From Xanthomarina sp. F2636L (GTDB taxonomy: Bacteria; Bacteroidota; Bacteroidia; Flavobacteriales; Flavobacteriaceae): DNA of 64,000 nt. Below, piece after piece: positions 61,897-64,000 of this stretch (positions are counted from its first letter, which is position 1; the number at the start of each line of letters is the position of its first letter). The stretch is taken from positions 372,001-436,000 of the forward strand of contig NZ_JAPMLM010000069.1 in NCBI RefSeq assembly GCF_026410195.1. Reading direction: 5' to 3'. The notes under the pieces are model-generated. The model was not told the origin of the DNA. It searched no databases and saw only the letters and a list, made by a program, of their open reading frames with translations. Made by a program: the position numbers and the translations under genes.

Positions 61897-62358
61897 ATGA
61901 AAAAGTTACCAAGCATTTTAGCAATTGTATTTTTTTTAAGTACGCTTAGTTTAATTTATGTATTTGTTTTTAAAGGAAGTGTTGTAGAAACATCAGATAA
62001 TCGTGTAGGAATTGAATTATCTCAATCTAACGCTGATTTTGCTCTTAAGGAGATGCGTGGATTTTTAGAGAGTATTCAGCAAATAAATGAACGTATTTTA
62101 AATAAAGACAGCGAACAGATTTATGTAGCAGCCAGACAGTCTGGAGCGAATGTTGTGCATGAAGCTCCACAAGGAATGATGGCTAGTTTGCCTATTGGTT
62201 TTAAAAAAATGGGACTCAATGTTCACGCTAAATTTGACGAAATAGCTGATAGCATAAAAGCAAATAATAATTTTAATTATGCACAAAAAGAGTTAAATAC
62301 CCTATTGAATTCTTGTATTACTTGTCACAGAACTTATAAAATTGAAGTTCGGAATTAG
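61897..62358 (+). CDS. Cytochrome c-prime-like exported protein with one CxxCH
   Basis: 153 aa. N-terminal hydrophobic anchor (ILAIVFFLSTLSLIYVFVF). The single haem-attachment motif CITCH (about 143-147) lies near the C-terminus, the place seen in class II (cytochrome c-prime type) four-helix proteins, and the protein looks all-helical. It could bind gases or shuttle electrons in the periplasm. Its 3' end overlaps the convergent gldA stop by 4 bp. Confidence 0.8.
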   Translation: MKKLPSILAIVFFLSTLSLIYVFVFKGSVVETSDNRVGIELSQSNADFALKEMRGFLESIQQINERILNKDSEQIYVAARQSGANVVHEAPQGMMASLPIGFKKMGLNVHAKFDEIADSIKANNNFNYAQKELNTLLNSCITCHRTYKIEVRN

Positions 62359-63254
62359 CGCGAACTTGTCAACTCTCTAAATAGGTTTTCCAAGCTGGTG
62401 TTTTTTTGATTCAGCTGAAGAATTTTCAACTGATTATCATGTGCAAAATCAAAAACATGAGAACGCATATCTTCTGTTGTAGAAAAGGTGATTTCATAAA
62501 TAAAATCGTGTGTATTTAAGACCTGTTTTGCTTTAGGTAAATTTAATAGAAAAGCATCTTCAACTCTGTAATCAAACTCTACAATAACTATTTGTTCTTG
62601 ACCTTCTCTTAGATCTTTTAATTTTTTGTCTGTCACAATTTCTCCGTTATTAATAATAATTACACGATCGCACATGGCTTCCACCTCTTGCATGATGTGA
62701 GTAGAAAGAAAAACAGTTTTTTCCTTTCCTATATTTTTAATTAAGGTTCTGATTTCTACCAATTGATTTGGGTCTAAACCTGTAGTGGGTTCGTCTAAAA
62801 TTAAAACATCTGGATTGTGCAATAGCGCATTTGCCAGACCTACACGCTGTCTGTAACCTTTAGAAAGTTGTTGAATTTTTTTATGAGCCTCAGAAGTTAA
62901 TCCGGTTAGTTTTATAACTTCTTCAATACGTTCTTTTTCAACCCCATAAACCTGTGCGTTAAAGGTTAAATATTCTCTAACATACTGTTCTAAGTACAAA
63001 GGGTTGTGTTCAGGTAAGTATCCAACACTTTGTTGCACCTTTTGTTTATTGGTGTTTACATCAAAATCATTCACTTTAGCTTGTCCTTCAGAAGCCTCAA
63101 TATAGGTGGTTAAAATCTTCATCATAGTCGATTTTCCAGCACCATTAGGACCTAGAAAACCAACAATTTCTGGTTTATTCACTTTAAACGACACCTTGTT
63201 TAATGCTTTTTGCGACCCGTAAATTTTTGAGATGTTTTCAACTTCAATAGACAT
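62355..63254 (-). CDS. gldA: Gliding motility ABC transporter ATP-binding protein
   Basis: 299 aa. Walker A GPNGAGKST (about 35-43), signature LSKGYRQRVGLANAL, Walker B VLILDEPTTGLDP and His switch STHIMQEVEAM. The short C-terminal domain and GYLPEHNPLYLEQYVREYL match GldA. With GldF and GldG (not here) it forms the transporter needed for gliding and type IX-linked motility. A single-gene unit: no gldF/gldG follows, in line with Flavobacteria where gldA lies apart. Confidence 0.9.
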   Translation of the reverse strand: MSIEVENISKIYGSQKALNKVSFKVNKPEIVGFLGPNGAGKSTMMKILTTYIEASEGQAKVNDFDVNTNKQKVQQSVGYLPEHNPLYLEQYVREYLTFNAQVYGVEKERIEEVIKLTGLTSEAHKKIQQLSKGYRQRVGLANALLHNPDVLILDEPTTGLDPNQLVEIRTLIKNIGKEKTVFLSTHIMQEVEAMCDRVIIINNGEIVTDKKLKDLREGQEQIVIVEFDYRVEDAFLLNLPKAKQVLNTHDFIYEITFSTTEDMRSHVFDFAHDNQLKILQLNQKNTSLENLFRELTSSR

Positions 63255-63323
63255 AAAACTTGTATATTTTTTGTAAAAATAACTATTTAGTAAACGATTT
63301 CAATTAAAAATTAGTCTATACAT

Positions 63324-63353
63324 TTTGTTTTTTCATTTTATTAGCTACATTAG
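63324..63353 (+). promoter_or_regulatory. Promoter of the pheA leader
   Basis: TTTG (63324-63327) and TACATTAG (63346-63353), 18 bp apart. Predicted start near 63359, so the leader peptide begins about 5 nt into the message. Confidence 0.5.
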
Positions 63354-63363
63354 CAGTCTGAAA

Positions 63364-63444
63364 ATGAAAGCAACATTGAATTTTGCATATTATAACTGGA
63401 ATTATTTCTTTTTTAACAGAAGAAACGAGACCTCGTATATGTAA
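63364..63444 (+). CDS. Aromatic-rich leader peptide of pheA attenuator
   Basis: 26 codons from ATG 63364 to TAA. Nine of the 26 residues are aromatic: Phe7, Tyr9, Tyr10, Trp12, Tyr14, Phe15-Phe16-Phe17 and Tyr25. It is followed directly by mutually exclusive stems and then a prephenate dehydratase gene. This is the classic arrangement of ribosome-mediated attenuation, like E. coli pheL. Confidence 0.85.
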   Translation: MKATLNFAYYNWNYFFFNRRNETSYM

Positions 63445-63500
63445 TTTTTATTAATAATACATGATATAAAAGTCTCGATGAAAATCGGGACTTTTTTTTT
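63426..63500 (+). promoter_or_regulatory. Antiterminator and intrinsic terminator (attenuator) of pheA
   Basis: Terminator: AAAAGTCTCGAT (63468-63479), loop GAAA, ATCGGGACTTTT (63484-63495), T run to 63500. The arm GTCTCG (63472-63477) can pair instead with CGAGAC (63426-63431) inside the leader peptide, together with the inner stem ATGTA/TACAT. A ribosome stalled at Phe15-17 leaves CGAGAC free (antitermination); a ribosome reaching the stop covers it (termination). Confidence 0.8.
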
Positions 63501-63526
63501 GATAAAATTTAAACTTAAGAATAATT

Positions 63527-64000
63527 TTGATTAAAACTGTAGCCATACAAGGAGTAAAAGGATCATTCCATCATATTGTGGCTCAGCAATACTTTGGAAG
63601 TGGAGTAACATTAAAAGAATGTTTGACTTTTGATGAAGCAGTACAAAGCTTAGTTTCAGGATCGACAGATGCTGTTGTTATGGCCTTAGAAAATTCTATT
63701 GCTGGATCGATTATTCCTAATTATGCATTGATAGACACTCATAATTTGCACATAGTTGGGGAGCATTATTTAGATGTGCAACATCATTTAATGGCTTTGC
63801 CAAAGCAAGATATTAGTGATATTGTTGAGGTATTTTCTCATCCCATGGCTTTGTTACAATGCAAAGAGTTTTTTAAAAGGCATTCACATATTAAACTTGT
63901 GGAAGACAAAGATACAGCCGAAGTCGCCCAGCGAATTCAAAATAAAAACTTAAAAGGAGTGGCAGCTATAGCAAGTAAATTAGCTTCAGAATTATTTGAA
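63527..64000 (+). CDS. pheA: Prephenate dehydratase, N-terminal part (window ends inside gene)
   Basis: 158 codons present; it continues past the window. TTG start at 63527 is the only start before an in-frame stop at 63503. Sequence after it, IKTVAIQGVKGSFHHIVAQQ, fits the start of the PDT domain; ALENSIAGSIIPNYALI and VGEHYLDVQHHLMALPKQD are the catalytic-site blocks. It converts prephenate to phenylpyruvate. It follows the attenuator by 27 bp. A TTG start would lower its translation, adding to the control. Confidence 0.93.
   Translation, partial: MIKTVAIQGVKGSFHHIVAQQYFGSGVTLKECLTFDEAVQSLVSGSTDAVVMALENSIAGSIIPNYALIDTHNLHIVGEHYLDVQHHLMALPKQDISDIVEVFSHPMALLQCKEFFKRHSHIKLVEDKDTAEVAQRIQNKNLKGVAAIASKLASELFE

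Overview
The window is a piece of a chromosome from a member of the Flavobacteriaceae (Bacteroidetes). The evidence is AT-rich DNA, the gliding-motility ABC protein GldA, GLPGLI and DUF5686-type outer-membrane proteins, a separate PDH E1-beta gene, and promoters of the Bacteroidetes type (-33 TTTG, -7 TAnnTTTG). The genus cannot be fixed from the sequence. Most of the window is ordinary core genome: about 58 protein genes, one tRNA-Tyr, no rRNA, no CRISPR array and no intact insertion sequence.

Layout. 1-10.5 kb: a ChaN-like protein (cut by the window edge), a NYN/OST-HTH protein, a patatin lipase, an Mla-type lipid ABC transporter (mlaE-mlaF-mlaD), and a leftward block with GNAT, CbpM/CbpA, a PNPOx-like flavoprotein, a metallophosphoesterase, an MscS channel and a TerB-like protein. 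10.5-21.7 kb: the most interesting part. A three-PAS/GAF histidine kinase, whose second PAS is a complete LOV (blue-light) domain, is followed by a response regulator fused to a CRP/FNR DNA-binding module. Four universal stress proteins, a membrane protein, an ATP-cone/Mrr-type nuclease, a beta-CASP metallo-beta-lactamase and a coiled-coil protein follow. Six palindromes TGAT-N4-(A/G)TCA lie there, each beginning exactly 35 bp upstream of a Bacteroidetes-type -7 element. Three precede universal-stress operons. The other three precede gene-free stretches that look like small RNAs of roughly 160-190 nt. I propose one light- or redox-responsive regulon.

21.7-33.5 kb: an Ala-rich lipoprotein, KdtA, a DegT aminotransferase with GalE, a small CxxC protein, then a leftward run with lspA, fabD, an FAD dehydrogenase, a ClC channel, a membrane-anchored DHFR, a duplicated TonB-C protein and thyA. 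33.5-46.4 kb: NupC with a lipocalin-like extension, a BFN nuclease, etfA/etfB, pdhB, DUF5686, soluble and membrane pyrophosphatases and a deoxynucleoside kinase. 46.5-52 kb: GLPGLI protein, outer-membrane receptor, M28 peptidase and tRNA-Tyr, followed by 0.8 kb of gene-poor DNA with 11-bp repeat arrays.

52.7-60 kb is a methionine island: metK (with a structured leader), a SAM-I riboswitch, metY, an OsmC protein, and one polypeptide that fuses homoserine O-acetyltransferase, aspartokinase and homoserine dehydrogenase. 60-64 kb: a PagL-like lipid A deacylase, a head-GIN lipoprotein, a cytochrome c-prime-like protein, gldA, and a pheA gene that runs off the edge. The pheA gene is preceded by an aromatic-rich leader peptide and a terminator/antiterminator pair, i.e. 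a ribosome-mediated attenuator.
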